Source of the DNA: JBDRGC01 sp043818215
GTDB lineage: Bacteria; Chloroflexota; Anaerolineae; Anaerolineales; UBA11858
Length of the DNA: 26,483 nucleotides
Assembly: GCA_043818215.1 (NCBI GenBank)
Contig: JBDRGC010000430.1
Span: 1-26,483, forward strand
Reading direction: 5' to 3'
Every line of letters begins with the position of its first letter. Positions within the stretch are counted from its first letter, which is position 1. Below are positions 6,648-13,667 of the stretch, one piece after another. Under the pieces are notes generated by a model. It was not told the DNA's origin. It searched no databases and saw only the letters and a program-made list of their open reading frames with translations. The position numbers were made by a program, and so were the translations under genes.

Positions 6648-9242
6648 CTAAATATGCACTGGCAGCCAGACCATGAAAATGCTCCCTTTTCCGGGTGTGC
6701 TGCTTACATCGATCATGCCGCCGTGGTCTTGGATAATTCCATAGCTGACAGAAAGACCGAGGCCTGTACCTTTGCCAGGCGGTTGGGTACTAAAGAAAGG
6801 TTCGAATATACGTCCCAAATTCTCTGGGGAAATTCCCTGACCGGTGTCCTGTATCTTCACAGTCACCCATTCCTGGTCGTCGCGCTCACGTGGCATGGTT
6901 GTCAAGCTGAGAATTCCGCCATTGGGCATAGACTGGTGAGCATTATGTAGCAGGTTTAGCAAAACCTGCTTGATCTGTTCACGATCAACCATTATCCGCG
7001 GCAGATCGTTCCACAACTCCAAGCGGAATTCCACTCGCGATGTGTGCGCCAGGTGTTGAACAAGTGCAATTACATCGCTCAGTATGTCGTTGAGATCGGC
7101 GTGATCGCGGAATCCCTCTCCGGGCCGGGAAAAATCCAAAAGTCGCCTCACCACTTCTCGTGCCCGCCAGGCCTCCCGCAGCACCAGCTCCAGGTCTGCC
7201 CGTTGCGGGCTGTCAGCGGGGATGTCATCCAACACTAATTCGACAAATCCTGCCACGGTGGTCAGGGGGTTATTAAGTTCATGCGCAACGCCGGCAGCCA
7301 TCTCGCCAACGGCAGCCAATCGAGCCGATTGGATCAAACGCTCATTGGTAATACGCTCGGATTCAATATGTGCCTGAAGTTGCTGATAGCGGAGAGCATT
7401 CATTATCACACTGGATAAGGTTCCTGCCAGGGCTTCTAGAACCAACAAGTCGTTATCAGAAAACGCATCTTTGCGGACTCTTTCGACATTGATAACCCCT
7501 AAAATTTGATCTCCTTCGTACAGGGGGACACACATCTCGGAACCGGACTGCCAGCCTGAATAGACCACATAATCTGGGTCGAGGCTGGTATCGTTGACCA
7601 AACGGCTTTTCTTACTCCTGATAACCTGTCCTGTAATCCCTGCCCCTATCGGGTTTTTATAACCGCGCTTAATTAAATGCGCTCCAGCTCCTCCGACGCC
7701 TTCCACCACCAAGTATTCCCCGCTTTCATCTGCAATTAACACAGCAGCCAGTTCATAGACAAACTGCTCGGCCATCAAGTCGGCTGCTGTTTGGGAAATC
7801 TCAGCGATATCCGTCAGGCCGACGACACGGGCAGCAACTTTATGAAGAAGTTCCAAATCGCGCGCCCTTTTGCGAGTCTCAGCGTGCAGGCGGACGTTTT
7901 CAATCAACCCAGCCAGGTGACTGGCGATCACCACCAGCAACTGCTCATCATGAGATGAGAATGCATTCGATTCATTAGATTCAAGATTCATTACCCCAAT
8001 GACTTTGCCGCGATATTTGAGGGGAACTGTTAATTCGGATCGTACGCCAGGGTTTATGTCGAAATATCGCGGCGATCTGCCAACATCACCCAATCGCATG
8101 GGTAGTCCAGTCTCGATCACATATCCAGACAAACTACGATCAACCGGGACGATGAGAAGCGATGAGTGATAGGCTTTTTCTCCAAATTCTCGTAACGTTT
8201 TCCCATCTGGGGATAGCAACAACAACGAGACTAAATCGGTATCGAAGATTCTTCGCAACCGGCGGATGATTCGTCTGGCGACTTCATCGGCGTTTACGCT
8301 AATAGAAGCAGCGGAAGCTAATTCGTTCAATATAGCTAGTTTTTCTAAATGCTGTGAGGCCTCAGCAAGCGCCATGGTGGTTTCGATCAATGGGGCGATA
8401 TGCTTTGCAACGAGTTCGGCTTGATGGGCGCTGTTCGTATCGAAGGCATTTGGATGAGCAGACACTAAACATACTATACCAATCGCCCGCTTACCAACCA
8501 ACAGCGGAATACAAATCCAAGAGCCTTTTCCATTTCCGAAATCCGGCATCAAGGGACAGGGGCCGGCTGTGCAAATATCGCAGATCATTACGCCCGCCTG
8601 GGATCGGATTATCTCAGCAAGATGAGCGTTCTCATTTATTGACACCTGCCATCCCGGTTCCATTCCGGCAAGTTCTCCTACCGCCTCCAGCCGGATATTA
8701 TCTCCGTATCGAAGCCCAATACAGGCCGTATCACAGGGCATATAACGCGCCAATATCGTTAAAATCCGTTCCAGTACACCCGGTAAATCATAAGATACCC
8801 CCGCATTCAATTTGATCAACAAGTCTGCTAAAGTGATTTCTGCGGAGAACGAGGAATAATGTTGAGGAATTGCTCCTCGAGCAATTACCCTGACAAAATT
8901 TCGAGCGGTTTTATCCAGTTGATTCGCTCCCACCAAAAGTGCGGTTCGAAAAGTTTGATTGGGGAACAGATACACCCTTTGGCAACCTAGTGCATAAGCC
9001 ATAGTCCCGGTTTGACGGGATCGGGTACGGCCAGTTGTGTTCTCGCCAGCCAACCAGGTAGATACACTTGGATTGTGAATGAATTCTACGAAAGAAGACT
9101 TGCCAGACTTTGTGAGACCATGACAACCGTCAATCTCCCAGGTGTTATCTAAACGCGTTAATAAAATCGCCCATCTCGCGTTGGTTAACCTACAAGTATC
9201 CTTAAGTTGCATCGCAAAAAATTCTAGCTTATTTGTCAGCAT
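6648..9242 (-). CDS. Soluble multi-GAF histidine kinase
   Basis: 864 residues. A degenerate GAF-like N-terminus (about 1-130) precedes three better GAF domains (about 145-290, 300-445 and 470-610), each ending in the usual helix (VAKHIAPLIETTMAL, IASHLAGLIENVRL, LAGTLSSVIMNALRY). A HisKA domain has H654 (GVAHELNNPL), and HATPase_c has an N box near N767 (LLHNAHQSMPNGG), DTGQG from about D799 and GTGLGLS near 825. No membrane segment is visible. GAF domains typically bind small molecules or chromophores; no bilin-type lyase motif is evident. The start at 9242 follows an AGAGGGA site. It is probably the main input kinase for the regulators around it. Confidence 0.92.
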   Translation of the reverse strand: MLTNKLEFFAMQLKDTCRLTNARWAILLTRLDNTWEIDGCHGLTKSGKSSFVEFIHNPSVSTWLAGENTTGRTRSRQTGTMAYALGCQRVYLFPNQTFRTALLVGANQLDKTARNFVRVIARGAIPQHYSSFSAEITLADLLIKLNAGVSYDLPGVLERILTILARYMPCDTACIGLRYGDNIRLEAVGELAGMEPGWQVSINENAHLAEIIRSQAGVMICDICTAGPCPLMPDFGNGKGSWICIPLLVGKRAIGIVCLVSAHPNAFDTNSAHQAELVAKHIAPLIETTMALAEASQHLEKLAILNELASAASISVNADEVARRIIRRLRRIFDTDLVSLLLLSPDGKTLREFGEKAYHSSLLIVPVDRSLSGYVIETGLPMRLGDVGRSPRYFDINPGVRSELTVPLKYRGKVIGVMNLESNESNAFSSHDEQLLVVIASHLAGLIENVRLHAETRKRARDLELLHKVAARVVGLTDIAEISQTAADLMAEQFVYELAAVLIADESGEYLVVEGVGGAGAHLIKRGYKNPIGAGITGQVIRSKKSRLVNDTSLDPDYVVYSGWQSGSEMCVPLYEGDQILGVINVERVRKDAFSDNDLLVLEALAGTLSSVIMNALRYQQLQAHIESERITNERLIQSARLAAVGEMAAGVAHELNNPLTTVAGFVELVLDDIPADSPQRADLELVLREAWRAREVVRRLLDFSRPGEGFRDHADLNDILSDVIALVQHLAHTSRVEFRLELWNDLPRIMVDREQIKQVLLNLLHNAHQSMPNGGILSLTTMPRERDDQEWVTVKIQDTGQGISPENLGRIFEPFFSTQPPGKGTGLGLSVSYGIIQDHGGMIDVSSTPGKGSIFMVWLPVHI

Positions 9243-9306
9243 ACTTTTTTGTCCCTCTCATTCGAAATCCAGGTGGGTAAGTGATGACGAATCACAAAGT
9301 GCTCTA

Positions 9307-9345
9307 GCCGCCGTCCTTCGCGAAGCATCCCAGTGGGACGGCGGC
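9307..9345. repeat. GC-rich hairpin
   Basis: Perfect 10-bp arms GCCGCCGTCC (9307-9316) and GGACGGCGGC (9336-9345) enclose a 19-base loop that contains the small palindrome TTCGCGAA. It lies upstream of the multi-GAF kinase gene. Confidence 0.6.
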
Positions 9346-9479
9346 GGGGACGCCGCTGGGAGCATCTTTGAAATAGCCCGCCACTTACTTTTTTCCACTA
9401 CCGAAATCCTATCACCCTAATGGTTTTTTGAATGACACTTTTGTGGTATAGACTTTAAGAATAAGATTTTGAGTCCGCG

Positions 9480-9585
9480 TGTCATTGCGAAGCAGCTGTA
9501 CCGCTGAAGCAATCTCATCCTTGCCAAGTGCGAGATTGCTTCAGCGGCGAATCTGCTTCGCACACTTGTCCCTTTGGGAATGACA
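9480..9585. repeat. 106-bp nested inverted-repeat element
   Basis: Three arm pairs nest: TGTCATT/AATGACA (9480-9486, 9579-9585), TGCGAAGCAG/CTGCTTCGCA (9486-9495, 9553-9562), and a perfect 16-bp core CCGCTGAAGCAATCTC/GAGATTGCTTCAGCGG (9501-9516, 9532-9547). Such 'GTCATTGCGA...GCAATCTC' palindromes are dispersed non-coding elements in many bacteria. It sits between the helical protein's stop and the multi-GAF kinase's promoter region. Confidence 0.7.
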
Positions 9586-9621
9586 TCCGAGTAAGTAGAG
9601 TCAAAAACATTATCTTATCAT

Positions 9622-10119
9622 CTATATCCCATCTGGAATTTGAAGTGTTGGCAGCAGCATATCTAACTCATTCAACAATTCCAGGTCGGCTTGGGTGGGA
9701 GCATCCATATATGGTTTTAGCAAATCTATCATCTCCCGCAGACGCGCTTCATGGCGAAAGAAGGCGGCATGAGCTTCGGGGTCCCTTTGTAACTCATTCA
9801 GGTAATTTTCCCACTGCCTGAGCCGAGACCGGAATTCCCATTGAGCTTTACGTCCCCAGGCAGCCCGCCACCTAGATAGGGTACGTTCCAATTGGGTTTC
9901 TATATGCGCCAACTGCGCGCTTTGGGATGGGGTAAGACATCTGCTCCGAGATCGTTCCAAAGAAAGCAGTAATCCACCCAAAGTCAGGCGTGAGTAGGCT
10001 GGTTCCCCAAGAGGGGAGGCAGCACTCAAAGGCCAATATAATTCCTTCGATAGCAGATAAGTCTCTAATTCACATATACTTGCTTGCAGGTAGCCCAAAT
10101 CATACTCGCAAGAAGGCAT
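9622..10119 (-). CDS. Unrecognised helical protein co-transcribed with a CheY-like regulator
   Basis: I do not recognise this 165-residue protein. It has no signal peptide or membrane segment. The middle (about 55-140) is strongly helical and charged, with an Arg/Trp-rich stretch LERTLSRWRAAWGRKAQWEFRSRLRQWENYLNELQRDP, and the end is acidic and Leu-rich (ADLELLNELDMLLPTLQI). The start follows the CheY-like gene's stop by only two bases, so the two are translationally linked. A structural or adaptor role in the signalling cluster is inference from position only. Confidence 0.7.
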   Translation of the reverse strand: MPSCEYDLGYLQASICELETYLLSKELYWPLSAASPLGEPAYSRLTLGGLLLSLERSRSRCLTPSQSAQLAHIETQLERTLSRWRAAWGRKAQWEFRSRLRQWENYLNELQRDPEAHAAFFRHEARLREMIDLLKPYMDAPTQADLELLNELDMLLPTLQIPDGI

Positions 10120-10121
10120 GG

Positions 10122-10520
10122 TTACTTCCTTGCATCAGCCAACACAGTTTTGACAGCCTCGATCAATTTTTGAGGAGTTGTGGGCTTGGTCATGTATTTG
10201 GTTGCTCCTAAATTTCGAGCCTTGATCTGTTGTTCAAGCCCCGTGATAGCAGACAGCACGATGACGGGAGGCATGGGAGCCAGGGCAACCTGCAATGAAA
10301 GCAGAATGTCAAATCCCGAGCGCTCAGGCATCATCAAATCCAAGACAATCACATCGATGGCGCGGTCGCGCTGAAATGTTCTGTCGATTTGATTGCCCAC
10401 CTCTTCCCAGGAAGCAGCCGTAATCACGCTAAACCCGTTACGCTCCAACGCCAGTTTCAACAAATCTAGGGTATCACGATCGTCGTCTATGACCAGAACC
10501 TGTGGGGATGATTTTCTCAT
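10122..10520 (-). CDS. Single-domain (CheY-like) response regulator
   Basis: 132 residues forming one receiver domain without output module: acidic triad DDD at 12-14, phospho-acceptor D61 (IVLDLMMPERSGFD), S90 in place of the usual Thr, and K112 (YMTKPTTP). It can act as a phosphate shuttle or by protein contact. It begins the minus-strand signalling cluster and is followed after two bases by the helical protein. A GAGGAG site precedes the ATG at 10520. A weak TTGGGA-17-TAAAAT promoter-like pair is present about 20-60 bp upstream on the minus strand. Confidence 0.88.
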   Translation of the reverse strand: MRKSSPQVLVIDDDRDTLDLLKLALERNGFSVITAASWEEVGNQIDRTFQRDRAIDVIVLDLMMPERSGFDILLSLQVALAPMPPVIVLSAITGLEQQIKARNLGATKYMTKPTTPQKLIEAVKTVLADARK

Positions 10521-10595
10521 AGCTCAATTCTCCTCAGCTTTGATTTTACTATGAAGTTGCGGGATTCCCAATATTAAAGCCAAAGGAATATTCAC

Positions 10596-10895
10596 TACCG
10601 GACACTTTTTCATCGGACACGGAATTACCCTTCGGGCACGATGTCACGGATTGGACGGACACCGTGCCGGTACGGCGTAGAAACCGCTCGTTTTGACAAG
10701 ATTTGGCGCCATTTGCCCTTGAAGAAAGCGCAATTCAGGGGCAAGGCATGCCCGCCCTATCAGCTTTCAAAACAGAAGAATCCGTGATACACCTGCACTC
10801 ACCTGCACTTGCCGCAGGTGCAAGTATGTAGCGCAGGTACAAGTGTCCGTGCAATCCGTGTCCCATTTCTCTCCGCTATAAATAAGTGTCCGGTA
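10596..10895. repeat. 300-bp inverted-repeat-bounded intergenic element
   Basis: TACCGGACACTT (10596-10607) and its exact complement AAGTGTCCGGTA (10884-10895) bound the segment. Sub-repeats inside include CGGACACGGA/TCCGTGTCC-type arms and CACCTGCAC/GTGCAG units like those at 2276-2363. There is no coding capacity and no evident target duplication. It separates the minus-strand signalling cluster from the divergent corrinoid operon, whose promoter starts just after it. Confidence 0.5.
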
Positions 10896-10915
10896 ACAAG
10901 ATGGAATATGAACAG

Positions 10916-10930
10916 CTTGACACGGTCAAG
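10916..10930. promoter_or_regulatory. Palindrome over the -35 box (possible operator)
   Basis: CTTGAC-ACG-GTCAAG has perfect 6-bp arms and exactly covers the -35 hexamer, a position where a dimeric repressor would block polymerase. No cognate regulator is adjacent; the nearest TetR protein has a different operator at 14794. Confidence 0.35.
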
Positions 10931-10945
10931 ATTATCTTTTATTCT
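10917..10945 (+). promoter_or_regulatory. Predicted sigma70-type promoter of the corrinoid methyl-transfer operon
   Basis: TTGACA (10917-10922), a 17-bp spacer and TATTCT (10940-10945) give a good vegetative promoter. The predicted transcript start, near 10952, excludes the upstream GTG at 10886 and supports the ATG at 11021. Confidence 0.55.
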
Positions 10946-11020
10946 ACAACTGGCTGGTTGGTCAATTTGCCGAAGCCAAAACTAACAGCTTTATATCCCC
11001 TCATCCTGATGGAGAAAACT

Positions 11021-11605
11021 ATGATCGCCTGGCTGAACTTTGCAATTCTCATCATCTCTACCTTACTCACCTTTTACTTCTACGTCAAAAGTGCTGGCCC
11101 TGCCGCGCTGGAGAAAAAGATTGGGCCAACCGCCTACCAGAAATGCACTCGCTACCGGATACTTTCTGGGATTCTTATGACCCTGGTGGGAATCAACTAT
11201 GTGGTTTACGCCTTCTACCCGCTCCCATTTTCGCTGCCGCTTACCTTTCCCTGGCCCTGGTGGGTTTCCGCTTTGATCGCCATACTGATCGCTATTCCAG
11301 CAGGCTATCCCTGGGTACGCGGGATGAAGGACGCCGGTGAAGAGACCATGCTGGTCAAAAAAGAACACACCCTTTATAGTGGTATCTACGCAAAGATTCG
11401 TCACCCGCAGGCCGCCGGGGAAGTTTGGTATTGGTGGGTGTTTGCCTTTCTGTGCAACTCGCCCTTCCTGGCAATCTACTCCTTCGTCTGGCTGCCGTTC
11501 TTTCATCTCATGTCCCGCGCCGAAGAGCGCGATTTGCTCATCCGCTACGGGGAATCCTACCGCACATATATGCAGAATACCGGCATGTATTTCCCCAAGA
11601 GGTAA
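11021..11605 (+). CDS. ICMT/PEMT-like integral membrane methyltransferase
   Basis: 194 residues with several membrane segments: about 1-22 (WLNFAILIISTLLTFYFYV), 48-66, 78-96 and 138-160. The C-terminal half fits the isoprenylcysteine/phospholipid methyltransferase superfamily: the KIRHPQAAGEVW turn, and the closing EERDLLIRYGESYRTYMQNTGMYFPK, the family's 'E...L...yG..Y..Y...v..f.P' signature used with SAM binding. The substrate is unknown. I chose the ATG at 11021 because GGAGA at 11011-11015 precedes it and the mapped promoter lies downstream of the alternative GTG at 10886. It leads a three-gene operon, six bases before the HgcA-like fusion, which suggests a shared methyl-transfer pathway at the membrane. 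Confidence 0.78.
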   Translation: MIAWLNFAILIISTLLTFYFYVKSAGPAALEKKIGPTAYQKCTRYRILSGILMTLVGINYVVYAFYPLPFSLPLTFPWPWWVSALIAILIAIPAGYPWVRGMKDAGEETMLVKKEHTLYSGIYAKIRHPQAAGEVWYWWVFAFLCNSPFLAIYSFVWLPFFHLMSRAEERDLLIRYGESYRTYMQNTGMYFPKR

Positions 11606-11611
11606 CAGGTT

Positions 11612-13219
11612 ATGGCAACCGTTTTCATGCAATGGCTGGAAACCAAACCCAAGGATTACGACCGCGGCATCCAACTGCTCACTCTGGGGCGACTGACTCC
11701 CCTCAAAGAAAAAATCGCCGCTGACTATATTCGCGATGGAACCCGGGTGCTTGAAATCGGCTGCGGGACGGGTACGTTGACCAAGATGATGGCTGACAGC
11801 GGCGCTACTGTGACCGCGATCGATACATCCCCTGGAATGCTCGCGGAAGCTGAAAGGGGGCTGGAGCTTGAAATTGCAGAGGGGCGCGTGACCCTGGAGT
11901 TAATGGATGCCACCCAAATAGGAGATCACTTACCGCCTGCATCTTTCGACTTGATCGTCTCCACCCTGGTTTTCAGCGAGATTCAACCCGAGGAGCAGCG
12001 CTATATCCTGGAATCATGCAAAGGCTTGCTTTGCCCCGGTGGCCGTCTGCTCATCGTCGATGAAGTCATACCCTCGGGTTGGATCAACCGCATTCTTTAC
12101 TTCACTATTCGCTTTCCACTGGCATTGATCACCTGGCTGCTCACCCGCACCACCAACACTGCTTTGCAAGAATTCGACTCGCTGCTCACCCAAACCGGTT
12201 ACCAAACTGCTATCCCCATCTCACGCCTCGGCGGCAGTCTTCTCTTGTACGAAGCCATTCCTGCCCAATCTCCAATCTCTAATCTCCAATCATCTATCCA
12301 CCGCTTACAACACCGCGTCACTCTCCGCACCATCATCATCGACCTGTGGACGTTATTCTTCCGCATCATACCCCCCTACCCCAAGGTGAAGCCCGGTCTT
12401 TACGCCATCGGGGAACCCAATAATAAATCCCCCGTGCTGGTCACCGGCAACTTCGACCTGACCGTACGCAGGATGGTTAAGGCCATCGACGGCAAAGTCA
12501 ATGGCTGGCTACTGGTGGCCGACTCAGCAGGCATCAATGTGTGGTGCGCTGCGGGCGGGGGCTACTTCACTGCCGAGAAAATCATCGCAGCGGTGAAGTC
12601 ATCCCATCTGGAAGAGTTCGTTGAACATCATTCGTTGATCCTGCCTCAGTTGGCAGCCAACGGCGTTGACGGCTGGAAAATCCGCACAGAGACTGGCTGG
12701 GGCGTCCGCTGGGGGCCGGTGAAGGCTGAAGACATCTCTGAATACCTGGCCGCCAAACGCAAAAAGACGGACGAAATGCGTTGGGTGCAGTTCCCCATCA
12801 AAGATAGGCTGGAAATGGTCACTGTGACGCTGGGTTTCTACAGCCTGATGATCCTGGTGCCAGTGCTGATCTTCTGGCGACAGATGTTCTGGCCCATCAC
12901 AGCCAGCCTGCTTGGGTTATCCTATTTCTACGCGGTCGTCCATCCCTGGCTGCCGGGCCGCGATGGCCTATGGAAATCCATTCCGTTAACCATCATTGCC
13001 CTGACCGGATTATTCATATATTCATACTTCATTACCCTATTACCCCCACACCAACTATTCAATTGGATCATCGGCCTGACCGCTCTTTCCGTCTTCATCG
13101 GGGCAGAATTGCAAGGCATGTCCCCGTTAATGCGCGGCGAGCAAGCCAATTGGGGCTGGGAAGTGGGTATTGGTGTAGCGCTGGGTTTGGTGTATTGGTT
13201 GGTATTCTTGCTGGAATAA
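11612..13219 (+). CDS. SAM methyltransferase fused to an HgcA-like membrane corrinoid protein
   Basis: 535 residues in three parts. Residues about 1-215 are a class I SAM methyltransferase (RVLEIGCGTGTLTKMM at 45-60, VTAIDTS near 67). A linker at about 218-227 is encoded by a 7-bp repeat. Residues about 240-400 match HgcA, the corrinoid protein of mercury methylation: VKPGLYAIGEPNNKSPVLVTGNF, then GINVWCAAGGGYF with C312 where HgcA's cobalt-ligating cysteine lies in the cap helix. Five likely membrane helices follow (about 404-422, 426-446, 455-477, 482-500, 514-533), as in HgcA. Classical HgcA reads NVWCAAGK; here the Lys is Gly. The methyltransferase may be of the corrinoid-associated type (a family I recall as CpaM, unverified). 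A role in methyl transfer from cob(III)alamin at the membrane is inferred; the acceptor, mercury or other, is unknown. Confidence 0.85.
   Translation: MATVFMQWLETKPKDYDRGIQLLTLGRLTPLKEKIAADYIRDGTRVLEIGCGTGTLTKMMADSGATVTAIDTSPGMLAEAERGLELEIAEGRVTLELMDATQIGDHLPPASFDLIVSTLVFSEIQPEEQRYILESCKGLLCPGGRLLIVDEVIPSGWINRILYFTIRFPLALITWLLTRTTNTALQEFDSLLTQTGYQTAIPISRLGGSLLLYEAIPAQSPISNLQSSIHRLQHRVTLRTIIIDLWTLFFRIIPPYPKVKPGLYAIGEPNNKSPVLVTGNFDLTVRRMVKAIDGKVNGWLLVADSAGINVWCAAGGGYFTAEKIIAAVKSSHLEEFVEHHSLILPQLAANGVDGWKIRTETGWGVRWGPVKAEDISEYLAAKRKKTDEMRWVQFPIKDRLEMVTVTLGFYSLMILVPVLIFWRQMFWPITASLLGLSYFYAVVHPWLPGRDGLWKSIPLTIIALTGLFIYSYFITLLPPHQLFNWIIGLTALSVFIGAELQGMSPLMRGEQANWGWEVGIGVALGLVYWLVFLLE
12265..12292. 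repeat. 7-bp tandem array (CCAATCT) inside a coding linker
   Basis: Four units, CCAATCT, CCAATCT, CTAATCT and CCAATCA, lie exactly between the methyltransferase and HgcA-like domains of the fusion gene. They resemble the short arrays seen between genes elsewhere in the window. Confidence 0.85.
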
Positions 13220-13223
13220 AATC

Positions 13224-13478
13224 ATGTCCAACGACGCTCCCACTTACTTGTCATCCCTCGCCGAACACTGGCACATTGCACGTACCCTGCGAGGTTTGCA
13301 AATCCACTTCGACCCCAAAAAATGCACCGGCATCTGGCAGTGTTATGAGGTTTGCCCCATCGGCTGCTGGAAACCCGACCGTGATCGCCGGGTGGCGATT
13401 CACCAAAACGCAGAATCATGCATCGCCTGCGGGGCCTGCATACTGCAATGCCCTGAGGGCGCGATCAAGTTGGAATAG
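13224..13478 (+). CDS. HgcB-like ferredoxin with an altered first cluster motif
   Basis: An 84-residue soluble ferredoxin beginning four bases after the HgcA-like stop. Its N-terminus (YLSSLAEHWHIARTLRGLQIHFDPKKC) resembles HgcB. The second motif is canonical: C66-x2-C69-x2-C72-x3-C76-P. The first reads C34-T-G-I-W-Q-C40-x3-C44-P-x2-G-C48: the second canonical Cys is Ile37 and an extra Cys48 is present. The site may hold a 3Fe-4S cluster or recruit C48. The conserved extra C-terminal cysteines of classical HgcB are absent; the protein ends in IKLE. By analogy it would reduce the corrinoid to cob(I)alamin. No strong Shine-Dalgarno is seen, so translational coupling is likely. A perfect 19-bp-arm hairpin follows the stop. 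Confidence 0.83.
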   Translation: MSNDAPTYLSSLAEHWHIARTLRGLQIHFDPKKCTGIWQCYEVCPIGCWKPDRDRRVAIHQNAESCIACGACILQCPEGAIKLE

Positions 13479-13490
13479 AACCGTTCATGA

Positions 13491-13531
13491 TTAGCTCAGG
13501 CGGCGGATCACGGATCCGCCGCCTGAGCTAA
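13491..13531. repeat. Perfect REP-type hairpin after the ferredoxin gene
   Basis: Arms of 19 bp (13491-13509 and 13513-13531) flank a 3-base centre. The core GGCGGATCACGGATCCGCC is shared with the REP array to the right and with the MITE at 2957-3097. It may end or stabilise the corrinoid operon transcript. No T-tract follows. Confidence 0.85.
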
Positions 13532-13579
13532 AGAAGGAACCAACACAAGCAAGGAAGGAAATAGTTCTTCCCCTGCTCC

Positions 13580-13638
13580 GGGCGGATTCGCAATCCGCCC
13601 AACCGCTCCCCTCGCTCCAGGCGGATTCGCAATCCGCC
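13580..13638. repeat. Two short REP-like palindromes upstream of the transposase
   Basis: GGGCGGATT-CGC-AATCCGCCC (13580-13600) and GGCGGATT-CGC-AATCCGCC (13620-13638) are separated by a CTCGCTCC-type spacer. They are the second palindrome type of the composite unit repeated downstream of the transposase. Confidence 0.85.
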
Positions 13639-13667
13639 CCAACCATTTACACTCAGGAGTAACCAAC

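Larger units (their letters stand above)
9243..9621. other. 380-bp intergenic region carrying two structured repeats
   Basis: No gene is seen. It contains a GC-rich hairpin (9307-9345) and a nested inverted repeat (9480-9585), described separately. The promoter of the large kinase should lie here on the minus strand, but no convincing -35/-10 pair stands out. Confidence 0.5.

Noticed and set aside
10886..11020. Longer N-terminus for the membrane methyltransferase (GTG start)
   Set aside because: The GTG lies inside the inverted-repeat element and upstream of the predicted promoter; the ATG at 11021 has a ribosome site and starts at the first membrane helix.
11063..11674. 203-residue minus-strand frame opposite the membrane methyltransferase
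   Set aside because: It is the antisense shadow of a well-supported gene.
11612..13219. HgcA-like part as ordinary acetyl-CoA-pathway CFeSP
   Set aside because: The NVWCAAG cap helix followed by five membrane helices and an HgcB-like ferredoxin fits HgcA; CFeSP subunits lack this membrane tail, and no acetyl-CoA synthase genes are nearby.
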